DNA from: Phoronis australis
Taxonomy: Eukaryota; Phoronida; Phoronidae
Assembly (NCBI GenBank): GCA_002633005.1
Contig: NMRA01000104.1
Location: forward strand, 494,841 to 558,840
Direction: 5' to 3'
Length of the DNA: 64,000 bases
Shown here: one piece after another, positions 50,318 through 62,270 of the stretch
How the letters are laid out: each line of letters starts with the position of its first letter
Numbering within the stretch: position 1 is the stretch's first letter
Made by a program: the position numbers and the translations under genes
Notes under the pieces: model-generated
Database searches by the model: none
Seen by the model: only the letters and a program-made list of their open reading frames with translations
What the model was told of the DNA's origin: nothing

Positions 50318-53300
50318 ATGGGAGACGAGACAAGAAAGGCTCTGTTCCAGTCTCCCACCTCATCGACTGGCAAAGACAAAGCTACAGGTAGTAAATGGGA
50401 CAGGTGAACATGCAGGGCTCAACCTATGCAAGTGAATGCTTAACAATGTGAGAGGAATACTAAAATTCGTCGAATAGAAAATTGACCTCACAGGTACAGG
50501 TGGCGAGGGGATGTCCAGCACTTTTTTTTCTTTCTGGTTGCCAGCCCAAATCCGAAACTATAAGTGACTAAAGTGCTGTCACTTACCTATGTCGATTGCT
50601 GACTTGTTTTAAAAGTGGAAGTCTGAATGCCAAAGGGTTGCAGGGTTTGCCTCTAAACCATTTACTACACAAGATTCAGATATCTTAAAAATGTGCCTTT
50701 TGTACGGGATGCCATGGGTGTATGTGTTGGATGTTAATCCAGCACATAGTAAATTACCGTACCTACAATATGGAGGTGTATATTTAATTGTAATAAAACA
50801 ATTCACTACTTGAATATGTACAGTGGCACTCCATAATCTTTTGTAACGCGGTTGCTATTGACCAGTTCAAAGTTATGAAAAATGGTGAAGATGACTGCCC
50901 ATTTCTCTAGTTATCCTACGTCTCCTCATAACGGAATTGTCGTGAGGACTTGACAGGGACCTCAGGGGTGTCACGCTCCACTGGCTTATCTACACTATTT
51001 TGAAAAGGCTTTGCGCAGTCACACATTGTGCGTCATAAAAGAGATAATGATACCTGTAGCTGACGCAGCAAATAGAACTACTCTCGTTTATCACATTGGT
51101 GTAGACTCACAGTAGAATTGTGGTGTTCTGTTGAGCCCAGACCATCCGGAGTTGCACCATATACCAACTCCGGACGGTCGCTCNTCATCGACTGGCAAAG
51201 ACAAAGCTACAGGTAGTAAATGGGACAGGTGAACATGCAGGGCTCGACGTATGCAAGTGAATGTTTAAAAATGTGAGAGGAATACTAAAATTCGTCGAAT
51301 ATAAAATTGACCTCACAGGTACAGGCGGCGAGGGGATGTCCAGCACTTTTTTTCTTTCTGGTTGCCAGCCCAAATCCGAAACTACAAGTGACTAAAGTGC
51401 TGTCACTCACCTATATGTCAATTGCTGACTTGTTTTAAAAGTGGAAGTCTGAATGCCAAAGGGTTGCAGGGTTTGCCTCTAAACCATTTACTACACACGA
51501 TTCAGATATCTTAAAAATGTGCCTTTTGTACGGGATGCCATGGGTGTATGTGTTGGATGTTAATCCAGCACATAGTAAATTACCGTACCTACAATATGGA
51601 GGTGTATATTTAATTGTAATAAAACAATTCACTACTTGAATATGTACAGTGGCACTCCATAATCTTTTGTAACGCGGTTGCTATTGACCAGTTCAAAGTT
51701 ATGAAAAATGGTGAAGATGACTGCCCATTTCTCTAGTTATCCTACGTCTCCTCATAACGGAATTGTCGTGAGGACTTGACAGGGACCTCAGGGGTGTCAC
51801 GCTCCACTGGCTTATCTACACTATTTTGAAAAGGCTTTGCGCAGTCACACATTGTGCGTCATAAAAGAGATAATGATACCTGTAGCTGACGCAGCAAATA
51901 GAACTACTCTCGTTTATCACATTGGTGTAGACTCACAGTAGAATTGTGGTGTTCTGTTGAGCCCAGACCATCCGGAGTTGCACCATATACCAACTCCGGA
52001 CGGTCGCTCACGACGATTTAGCGTTATGTGTTGTATCACTGGACCTCTCCATTAGTCATGATTTGAAAATCAAGCAACCCTCTCTACCTTTTCATGTATT
52101 AAGACAAATTAAAATTTAGGTTCATAGAAAACTGTTAATACAAAACCAGTCAGGTTGCAGTGGTTATCAGTGTTGTCTATATGTGTCAATGAAGTGCTGT
52201 ATGATAGTCAAAGTATAGTGCTAAAGATAGAAGTATGACTTGGTTACAGATTCTGCCCTCAAGTCTTACCAGATTGAGTTAGATATGGACAGGTGCCGAG
52301 ACCATGCTGTTAAGGGTAAATACCAATTTTTTTTCAGATGTTAATTAAATTTTAGTTTGTAATGTTTATTTTGATATTTTACCAATTAGCCTGTGGCTAT
52401 CATTTAATTGATTTTAAATTGAATTATGATGGCAGACCACGTCTTGGCAAACAAATTACACTGCCATTACTGTTGAAAGAAGATGACAAGTTCTAATAGG
52501 CATCTCTTAGTGATTGAAAAAACTCTTGAAAAATGCTTTTCATGGCCGGCTTACTTCTCAAAATGGCGGGCGCTCTTGAGCTCATAAAGAGGCGATAAAC
52601 CAAGATGTGAATCTTTTACTTAGACCACCTACCGCTATGAAAGAGGTTCCTCCTTGTGATTTCTGTAATTCGTAGAGTTCAAGCTCTGTATATAAAATAA
52701 CAGTTTGTAGTGCCTGATCTCTTGCAATAACCAACTGTCAGATCTTTCAAAGCTCTGAAATCCACTGCAGTTTGACTCAGGAATAATTTGAGATCAATTT
52801 ATAGCAGCAAGTTGTCAAAATCAAAAAAATGTTATTGCGATGGACGGTGACTCTGTAGGTGCTTAAATAAAGGAAGAGCAACGCATTGCGCTATGCAGAA
52901 GCTCACAAGCTTGTTAACAGTCTCAGGAGGAATTTAGCACAACCTAAGGAAAAACGTCTGTGTGGTGATGTCAGTGGAGTGGTCTAGATCTTATTTTGAT
53001 TAATGGATATGAATGAGAAGACTCTTACTAGGATGAGGTGAAACAAGTGCTCTGAAAGTGCATGTAACAGTTTATCAAGGTGTGTTTGAACACCATAGTT
53101 ACACGGGAAACTCATTTGAGATAGCGGACATGAGGATGCTAGACAGAGGGAATGTTCTTGGTTTAAGCGGTGTTTCTGAGAAGCTGTGTGTGTAAAAGCC
53201 TAAAGTCCTCCTTATATAAACATGGCAATCAAAGTATCAGATTTAAGTTGTCTGACTTCTGACCCAGGGCCCTGGAGTTGTTGTTAGGACCACCAGAAGG

Positions 53301-53563
53301 CAATGCAAGTTTTGCTGTAGTCAGTCATTAATTTGGGAGAAATATTATAGTGAGTGTGGAGAAGTTTTGATTCATAATTTGCTCATTAAGCACTTCACCT
53401 GGATGAATGGTAATGTACATTATCTAATTTAACGTATACTATTATTTATTTTGCAGAGCAACATGAACATAGACTGAAGCAACTTAAACAGACATTAAAA
53501 ACAATATCTGAAGACAACTGGAGATACCGTCCGGTGGACACGTTGATAGGACTGCAGCAATGA
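50318..53563 (+). CDS. anapc16: Anaphase-promoting complex subunit 16
   Basis: Three small coding exons, all phase 1: 50318-50387 (donor GTAGTA), 52250-52315 (acceptor GGTTACAG, donor GTAAAT) and 53457-53563 (acceptor TTTGCAG, stop TGA), giving 80 residues. APC16 is a small non-catalytic subunit of the APC/C ubiquitin ligase, associated with the TPR lobe. The match to the vertebrate protein (about 110 residues) is by ordered motifs: RKALFQSP near the N-terminus (RKALF is shared), SYQ at the start of a helical segment (residues ~29-62), and the C-terminal block DNWRYRPVDTLIGL, equivalent to DEWRFKPIEQLLGF. The N-terminus is shorter than in vertebrates. The start is the first ATG of exon 1. A partial copy of exon 1's end at 51185-51213 lies in a probable false duplication and lacks an acceptor. 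Intron 1 is therefore probably 0.8 kb shorter in reality. Confidence 0.85.
50360..52009. repeat. Direct duplication across a single N (probable assembly artefact)
   Basis: 50360-51183 and 51185-52009 are near-identical (about a dozen differences, all in the first third). They meet at one N at 51184. The first copy stops at the N exactly where the second continues into unique sequence. That is the pattern of two overlapping contig ends joined without merging. Confidence 0.85.
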
Positions 53564-53756
53564 ATTGTCAGTGACATGCTGTTGTGTACGTTGTGTACCA
53601 GTAAATTGTTGGATGGATAAGTGCAAGGTGTATACTGTACAGGTACAGTGTTCACATGGTATTACCACTGGGTACCAGTACATTGTAGTATGAATGCAGT
53701 GTGGATACAGTTCAGCTATAGTAATGGATGTTCACATGGTATTACCACTGAGTACT

Positions 53757-53762
53757 AATAAA
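53757..53762 (+). terminator. Polyadenylation signal of anapc16
   Basis: AATAAA about 195 bases after the anapc16 stop, followed by T/G-rich sequence (CAGTTTATTGTG). Confidence 0.6.
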
Positions 53763-56182
53763 TCACTGCTTCAGTTTATTGTGAATAAGATCATTTGCAC
53801 ATACTTCTGTGCACTCATATCCTCATACATACATACATACATCTATTGTTTATACTCTCGCTAACTTCTTTTCAAAAATTCTATAAGACCATGTTTTTCA
53901 CTTTTATGTTGAACCCAAGTTTCTTGAACACTCAGTCCTTCTCCATTAGCCTGAGGGCTACTGCAGATGGAGAGTTGTAAGTTTAGATGTCTGCCTCAAT
54001 TATAACTGGGCAGCTCATATCAACGCATGAATAATGGAATGAACTAATTGCCAGTTCTTTCAGTTGTCATATTTTCACGCGCTGACAGGACCTGTCAGCT
54101 CAACTATGGTTCACATGAGGCCACCCGGTTTAGCTGTTCAGTCTTCAGTGGCCCATGGTGATAACTGGTGCCAACATTCCCTTCTTGAAATATGCATTGT
54201 TTGATGTTGAAAAATAAGGTAGAAAATGAATCTGAAACTAAATAAGGCGATCCAGATCCTCTCAAGGATACTATTGTTTCAGGAAATGTAGAATATATAT
54301 AAGTAAATAAGACAATAAGAATGGATCAACTGAAATTTTCAGTTGATCCATTCTTGTTGTTTTATTTACCTATATATATTGATGTTGAAAGTTATGTAAT
54401 ATCAGTTTAGATAACTATTTGGTTGTTATGGTAACTAATCTAGGAACTTAATGAACAGATGGTATTGATAAGAGTTACCTCGTCACCTTGGTTATTGATG
54501 AATTGATGAATTGGAAACACTGTCATTGTAGTTTTTAATTTTTACTTGACAATCTTGTGTTGGACATAATATTTGAAAGTTTTATTTCGAGACTATTCCC
54601 TATCTGCAAAGAGTTTCTTTTGTTCAATTCAGTGTTGGTATAAAACTCAGCTGTGACAAACATGTCAGTAACACCTAGGACTAAACAGGCCATTAAATTT
54701 ACTACTTACACTGTTTGGTCTTCAAGCCCCCATAAACTTTTTTAAAAGTTGGCATGGAACTGCATTCCGTCAAAGAACTTTTATTTCGATTTAGACCATT
54801 TGCTGGTATAAAACTGCATGGTGTTTACTTGTTCCTTGCTCTTTAAAAAGTGCTTCCTGGGTTTAGAATAACTGACTTTTCCTTTTAGCTTGAGATGATG
54901 CTTGGTGCATTCATTATCTGCGCTGACAACTTGCCAAAACCGGCTCTTGAAGCCCTGAAATCGCCTCTTAATAGATCAAAGAACGAGTTGGAAGTAATTT
55001 CATAACTGCATGTGGTCTAAATTGAAAATTGTTTTAGCGAAATATGGGTTTATGGGTTGGGAATTACTTCGAAAGTTAAAACCAAGATTAAACATCCCTA
55101 AATATGACATGAGAAGTCCCAGCCATAATAGACGAACTTCCTCTGACTAACATGAAGGTGATTCGTCACAGGCTAAGCATTCTGTAGACATAATAGCAAG
55201 TTAGTTGGATGTGCTTGTACCGACTGCGACACACTACAATTCTTCTATTTCGACTAACTTAAAAATCCATGTTAGCTAAAAAGTGGCATACGTTCATAAA
55301 CAGGACTTGTGTATGGGATTAAAATCAGTGTCAGAAATCAGAATCTTGGCCGATATTGACGTTGTGAGGTGCTGATAAGGCGGGCAGTGGAGGTATGTGC
55401 TACAAGCTTTATGAGCTTACGTTTACGAAGCGGAAAGTATGGATCTATGCCTTCTTAATAAGGTTGCAAATGTCATATTTTTGATTGAAATCAATGTAGT
55501 ATATAATGGGCACTATTCGTTGATATTTAAATCTTATAAGTCTTACGTTTTGTGCGAGATGGTATATTTGTATCATTATTGCTGTACCTTTTGCTTTATT
55601 TATTTGGATTTTTCATGTATGATTCACCCACGGCAACGTTTAACGTTTCGTACCATGCCTCGCTATTCCTCATGGTTTCCCTCCGTTCGACACGTCTCTC
55701 GCTCTGCCTTCCTCCATTTCGTCCCTCTTTCGCTGTCCTGTTGAGATCGTTTTTTCGGACTAGCAATTACTGCCTACTGTAGAACGAACTACCTTCTATG
55801 TTCAAATGATTGAAAAACCTTGATTATCTGTTTCAATGGTTGTTTGTACTAGTAGAACGAATAAATGTGTCAATTACATTAGTTTAGTTACACTTCTTAA
55901 GTTCATTGTCCTATCCTGCAAATTCTAACGTTCCAAGAGGCCACGTCTTCTTTCCATCGTGATTGATAACTCGTTTATCTAGAAAGCTGTGCTTTTCGTC
56001 TGCCCATCGCCTTCTTGTTTGTTCGCGTTCTCTTTGTCTTCGATGCCCTGGTGAGCTTGGTTGATCACTTTCTTCATTTGAGGCTTTCTCTTTAACAAGC
56101 AGGAGAATACATCCACAAAGCCACGTCTGCAAGTAGATATATTGCTCATTCTTTGCCAGATATATGATACCTGCTGTGTTTT
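53763..56182. other. Intergenic stretch, no gene recognised
   Basis: It contains a short CATA microsatellite (53824-53842) and the long hairpin listed separately. Other open frames are short and lack motifs. Confidence 0.45.
54293..54380. repeat. 88-bp near-perfect hairpin
   Basis: Arms of about 42 bases: CAATAAGAATGGATCAACTG on one side and its inverse CAGTTGATCCATTCTTGTTG on the other, extended outward by AAGTAAATAA and TTATTTACCT and by TATATATA on both sides. The loop is only a few bases (AAATTT). It could be a tiny palindromic MITE or a hairpin RNA precursor. Arm pairing is well beyond chance. Confidence 0.8.
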
Positions 56183-56219
56183 CTAACATGCTGTTATTGG
56201 TTGAGATTTTCTTGATACC
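56183..56219 (-). other. Candidate terminal exon of GPCR C
   Basis: An acceptor with a pyrimidine tract (CTGTCTTTTTCCAG) supplies the single base needed to complete the phase-2 codon left by the TM7 exon. It encodes VSRKSQPITAC then TAG. The peptide lacks a hydrophobic helix 8, so the match may be fortuitous. Confidence 0.3.
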
Positions 56220-57729
56220 CTGGAAAAAGACAGCGCGTGACTTTGTCTTCGCACTTCTCGACGGAGATGGAAAGTTTTCTAATAGACTTATTGTTTCTTA
56301 CACCTCTTCAGCAATAAATAGGAATAGACAAAAAAAATCGTGAATTTTCCTGTTCTAGACTTCGTCCCGTTGAAAAGACACCGCCTCATTTGAGACTGCG
56401 TATTGAGGTTAATGGGTTGTATTTGAAGTTGTGCAAATGAATCCGAAATTAAGAGTTTGCCCTCGTACACTCGAAACACCTTGGCAAAAACTAATATGAA
56501 CATTTTTAAGAAAAAAATGTGACTGATGCTCAATGTAGATGTTGACGTAATATAAACCCGTGTTCCATCAAGTAACACAACTCTCGATTGAGATCATATA
56601 CCGTTATAACTTAGTCTCCGCTTGTCCCTTACTCAGGTTATTGAGAGTTGGTTACTATAGGCTTTCAGAACAGACAGGTGGATCGTTATTTTTTGGTTCC
56701 GTATTCAGCGCATAAAATGGCCCACCGTGATCGATAAGCCAACTAAATGACAAGCAATAGCGAACTGGCAATTCTTTCCAAATCCAGGCTAAAGATTATT
56801 AGAGACCAATTTCATCACGGTACGCAGTGGTATAAAACCAAAACTTGCCTTTCTTGATGGAAGGCAGATTCAAAGACTCTTTAATATTAGGCTTGAAGTT
56901 ACTAAGAATGCAAATCGACGCGACAAAAAACATTCAAATGAAAAGATGCTCATGATAACATCACATGACTTTACCATTAACACTGAATTCTTTATCTACC
57001 GATGTACAGGCGATGTCCAGATACCCGGCCACTATTCGCATCGGCTAAGTAGGAGGCGTCTGGAGTTACTGTTAATTTCGGTCAGCGATAATCATTTATG
57101 ATGTGTTTCCAGGCACGAAGAGAGCTAATCGAGCGTTGCGAGCTGAGTCACACAATGTAATAAGCAATTCTGCCTATCATGGTAGAATATTGCTTTTTAG
57201 AAACTGCACCATTTTCAAGAATTGATCATTTTATAAACGTGTAGCACAAAAAGTAACCGAACTTGGTGTTCGAATCATAAAATTCGGTTCACTATAAATG
57301 AGTTAACGCACGTCAAAATAAATTGACTTCAGCTGCTTGACTGATAAGGAAAGTAGTCTGCGCTCAATTATCTTTACCTGATTAGACTATGCGCAACACG
57401 ATTGATATGGAAATGAGCTATCTGGACTCGCTGGATAATGTAAATGACTTTTCATGTCATGACGGATATCCACTTGCTTTGATCAGTGAAACTTAGGCGC
57501 TTGAGCAAAAATAGTCGAAAACCTTCCCGTACATGAGCTGATGATTCTGTTTCTATGACAGGGTTAAATACTGTTCACAAAAATTATGCACTAGGTGTTG
57601 CAGAACGCTGGAATCTTGGATCTTTCTTAGTCTGTCTGGAATTACTTGTTAGGTTTTAACACAAGGTATGTCCCTAATATGATACAATAAAAGCAAAGTT
57701 CGAGACGAAAAATGGGGGGTATACATTAC

Positions 57730-60700
57730 CTAAAGTTGACATTCATTCCGGCGTACAAGAGCGGGTTCAGTGCCGAGTTGGCGTTCGTTAAAAATACCGC
57801 CACAAAGTAATAGTTGTCAAAATCATCTGGCAACTGAAATCAAAACAATATTCGGTTCATGGATACAAAATAGAACAACAATGATGTTTAAGCTTGTTGA
57901 ATTTTCATCGACCGTCGTTTAGGTCTTGCTCTGGTACCAGATAATTTAATAATAAGTGGCTAAATATGGCATACACTCCACAATTATACAACCGAGTAGA
58001 TATAATTTCCGTTTGAAACAATTGAGGACTTGCACATCAGGAAATTGAGAGAACAGTTCTCTGGACAGATTTCAACACGCTTAACGTTTACTTGCTATGT
58101 TTTTTCAAATACTGGCATGTCTGTACAACTTGCAGAAACAGCATTGAGGAACTGACAAGAGAAATCACTGTAAAAGTCAACCACATACACCGCGACAAAT
58201 GTAGTCGAATGATCGACAATTTTGCTCGACGCCTGCATGTGTGATTTCAGAAAATGACGAACACTTGGACCAATTTTTGAACATGAAATAAAACGGTAAT
58301 AAATGTAGACTATTGTTTGTAATTTAGAAGAAGTGTCATCTACTCATTGCAGCTTTGATTTCTAAAATTGATGGTGATCTTCATACAAATAAATATTTTT
58401 AGTCACCCTGTACATTATATGTGTCTTTCAGCGCTGCAGACCCGTATTTACTTACAATTACTTTAACTTTGTCTGTCACAGACTCATTTTGTGTCTATGA
58501 CCGTAAATGACATGCCATTTTTTCAAAAAGACGTTTTTCCGGCAATAAAAAACCGACCTCATTATTTCCCCGGGTGCGAACTCGCTCACCCATGAAACAA
58601 GACAAAAACACGTAATAGCACTTGTTGAATAAAGCACGTGTATACTTTGTCTAACATTGATGAAACTAATAGGGAAAATGGTGACTACAACGTGTCGTAT
58701 TATACGTGTGAAATATTTAACTTGGACATAATACATACTGGATAGAACAAACGCAAGTGAAACGAACAAATTCCTTGAGCAGGTAAAAGTTAATTCTGTC
58801 TCCCCAAATTAACAAAACATTCTAGAAACCGTCTTACTCTGTTTTAGTGCACTTTTAGCAATTATGCAAAATTCCAAAATATGAGGATTTGCGTAGTATT
58901 TTGGATATGGGTGTGGATGAACTCGCACTGGGGGCGAACACACGCCAGTCTCCCCTTTGTCATCCAAAATCAAGCTCGGGAAGGACAGACTCAAGGATGA
59001 ATCTTCAGATAGGAAGAACGGGCAACTAAAATGTATTGGGCAACAAAAAAGCGATGACTTTTAAGTTTCAATCTATACAAGCCATATGACAACAGGAGAT
59101 AAAGACAATACTATAACTCTTACAACAGCCCAAAAATGTTTACCTCAGAATGCATATCTTTACCGAAGTAGAGGTAAAGGATGCTAATTTGAAATGGCGT
59201 CCAACAGAGAAGGTATACAAACAACATCGTAAGTAACATGGCAAGAACCTGAAATAGAATTCCATTTTTCAATCCAATGTATTTGGGAGGTGTACTTTGG
59301 TGGATTTTTCACACATTATCGTTCTGTTATTTCATATTTTGATTTACTGGCACACTAGTAGTTCATTGTGTGCAAAAAAACTTCCTTTAGCTTTAGGCTA
59401 CATCGGAAAAATCTAGTGAATTCTAGATTTGTCATTTAAAGCAAGCATTGTTACCCTTTTCCTTGAGTTGTATTGAAGGGTTGACCTGGCAAGAGGGCCT
59501 CCATTCGGTTGAATGCGTCGCGATGCCCAGAATTTGTAACCCACTACTACGTAAGCAAATGTCATGAACAAACTAGGGAACCAGTTGAGCGCAATCAGCA
59601 AAACACCCCAGTAGACCTGCCGTGTTACTGCTGCCCCCTTGGCACAATCCTCGTGTCCGCCCATGGCCGGCCAGTCATCTGCACAGAATGTGTCCTTGTA
59701 GTGCCGCCATTCGTACTCTGTATACTTATACACCCATAGCAATGGCAGGGCCATGGTAGCAGCAAACAACCAAATGGTTGCTATGGTAATTTTAAAATTT
59801 CGGCTTCTTTTGGTTGAAGATCTGAACTTATGTGGGAACAAAACGGCGAATAGTCGGTCAGCGGCTATAGCCGTCATTGTGAAGACGCTACCGCAGAGGG
59901 CCAGAACTGCAAAATAGATACAGAGATACCTCAGATTGATTTGAAGTACGCAGCTATCAGAACCAATTTGTAATTAGATAGATTGTCAAGCAAGTATATG
60001 TCCTTATTAATATATCAATATTTAATTTATCGACACGATACCAGTTCTCTTGATAATTAGAAGAGTACTAATCCCGTTTTTCACATATTAACAGATATTA
60101 AGGTCTAAAGATCCCGTGTGTTTCTTAAATTTGACAAATTGTAATTTTCTTCCATGTATTTAGTTTCATCCTTGATTAAAAAATGTGCTTTATTTTTCAC
60201 AATGTGATGTTATTAAGCGTTTTCCTGAGACACTCTGTGTCCTCTTTGTTTCCCTTCTTTACCGAACGAATTACTCAATATTCACTTTGGAAGTTTTATT
60301 ACAGTTCTAATAAAAGACCAACCCAGTGAATCTTACCCATGACAGTGACATTAAATTTACACATGACGGATCCCAGTAGCCATCCATTGGTTACAGCCTC
60401 AATACACGACACCCACATAGGACAGAGAGCCACTAGTAAGTCGAACACGCTCAAATTGACGATGTAGAAGTTTGTAATTGTGCGCATCTTTTTACTCCTA
60501 ACGACGATCAAAATAACCAGAAGATTGCCAATGAGTGCCATCAGTTCTGCCAGTACGTACGCCATCACCTTCAGTCCAATCTCCCATTGAGGTGGGCTTC
60601 TTATTTCACCGGGGAACTCTAACCAACTGAAATTCAGGTACAGCGGTTTGTTGGCGCAATCGAGGCTCGCTTCACGGGCATGAATTCTGCCGAATGTACT

Positions 60701-60769
60701 TACGTACATTCTTCCAATTTGTCCGAATTCAGGAGATCTGTACATGGGATTACTGTAACAGGAGGACAC
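57730..60769 (-). CDS. Rhodopsin-family GPCR C (C-terminus uncertain)
   Basis: Exons: 60337-60769 (N-terminus to start of TM3, phase 1), 59455-59906 (TM3-TM5, phase 0), 59144-59248 (TM6, phase 0) and 57730-57833 (TM7, phase-2 donor). A possible last exon at 56183-56219 would add 12 residues and give about 376 in all. Features: NFSW sequon in the N-terminus, GNLLV in TM1, RTITNFYIVNLSVFDLL in TM2, TM3 cysteine (VMC) with loop-2 cysteine (EDC), ADRL at the DRY site, CWTPFQ in TM6 and NSALNPLLY in TM7. Loop 3 is basic and short. The TM7 exon either stops at TAA overlapping its own donor (57726-57728) right after NVNFR, or is spliced onward. Neither gives a normal amphipathic helix 8. Closest in the window to GPCR A (shared RT.xNFYI in TM2). 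Peptide-receptor-like; ligand unknown. Confidence 0.8.
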
Positions 60770-61539
60770 GTATTACTCTTCCAACCGTCCAAGTGAAAAG
60801 CATCCGACTATAAGGTGTGTTCTGTTGACCATTTATGGGCTCTTAAGTACCAATAGCATTCTCGCGTTTGGAGCGGTAAATGCATTAAAACACTTGCAAT
60901 GTCGAGTGCTGTTATTGAACTGCTCGGCGACACCACGGCTTCTGTGCATACGATGAAGTTTTAAAGCAGGTACAACAAGTAATTACCATTTTATGGCTAC
61001 TAACACATACTTCACCGTACTCTCCACTGGCCTATTATAACCCATTTTTATAAATATTGACCATTTATTCACTATTCCGTTATCTTATCAAGACCCACAT
61101 CCTTGTGTTATAAGGCATATGCCAGCGAATAACAACAACTTTAATCGCCTCAATTTTTTTTCTTGTTTACCTATCGGTAAGGCTGAAATTGAGGAAAAAA
61201 ATGTGACATTTACGTGTAATTCATCCAATGGGAACTTTCGTAACATACCTTGCTGTATGTTTTCTGGTTGTAAGAATTAAATACGCCGACATCTGAATGA
61301 CGAGAGTGTTCTAGTTGTCCGTTTAAATTATCTTTGAAAATTAATAAGATCATTTTATAATTAACTTGAATAATTAATATAACACATTAATTGCAAATTA
61401 CTTCTACAACGTCAATTAACTAAAACCTGCGAGTGTCAAACAAATCTCGTGCTTAATATGACAATGTAATTCAATATAAATGTTCATAAATTGCCAAAAC
61501 GACACATTAGCTGGACCGTGGCCGCCAAAACTAGTCGAA
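60770..61539. other. Intergenic stretch between GPCR C and the PAN-like gene
   Basis: Divergent promoters of the two genes presumably lie here, but no core element is distinctive. Confidence 0.35.
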
Positions 61540-61834
61540 ATGAAGTCCATGTTATGCTGTATTTGTCTTCAAATTATGATTATGACTTTCAAAGCCAATG
61601 CGTCGACAAGTTCACACGAATCTTATTTTGTAAAACTAAAGGGAAAGCGAATGCAGTTTAACTCAACTGGAATTGTTCACCACAGCCGTTCAGAAATCAA
61701 ATGTTCTCTGAAATGTTCCGGAGACTGTACGCACATCAACTACCACCGCGACTTAGGATACTGCGAAACGGGACAGAGCACCACGACCCTGATCGATGAC
61801 AAGGACTGGACTGTGTTCAAGAAGGAACATCGTG
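61540..61834 (+). CDS. Secreted apple/PAN-like protein, first coding exon (3' incomplete)
   Basis: The exon runs from ATG to a consensus donor (GTAAGA) in phase 1 and encodes 98 residues. A hydrophobic leader (MLCCICLQIMIMTFKANA, starting at either of two nearby ATGs) is followed by a domain with the cysteine spacing of PAN/apple modules: IKCSLKCSGDCTHINYH and later GYCETGQ. One NST sequon is present. A frame extends further upstream to an ATG at 61480, but it would bury the signal peptide, so 61540 is preferred. The following exons are not in the window as far as I can see. Function is not assignable; such domains mediate protein or sugar binding. Confidence 0.55.
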
Positions 61835-62270
61835 GTAAGACGCGTGTGGTCTTATGTGGCACTTCTAACGTTCTTAGTAGGCCTTTTATGAGTTTATTCT
61901 TTAGTAAGTAAGTCTCCTTAATATTGCACCAAGATTAATATAAGATCACATTGGCTCACATACCTGTCACTGGCCTTCAACACATGCGTCATAAGACATC
62001 TTTCATGTTTGCTTAAGTAATCTGTGGTTACAATAATTGCACTGCGCTTATGCATTTTGCGATTTATAATTATATTGGACATCTTTGTATTTGCAAATGA
62101 ACTTCATAGACTTGTATAAGTTTCATAGTGAGTACAATTTTGTTTTATCTAAGTTTCTTTATTACTCTAATCAGACTCATTAAATTTCCAAATGGACAAT
62201 TCCGACAAACGGATATAAGCCACGTCCACCATACTTACCACGTGTAACGAATATGGTCCCTGCATATGGT
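61835..62270. other. Intron sequence after the PAN-like exon
   Basis: No exon recognised. AT-rich. Confidence 0.4.

Noticed and set aside
51185-51213. Second copy of the anapc16 exon 1 end with its donor
   Set aside because: It lacks an acceptor and sits at the single-N join of a probable false duplication.
199-61870. Shared VLCGTSNV peptide between frames at about 200 and about 61850
   Set aside because: One is in a tandem repeat and the other is read-through beyond a clear splice donor. The underlying DNA similarity is short and looks coincidental.
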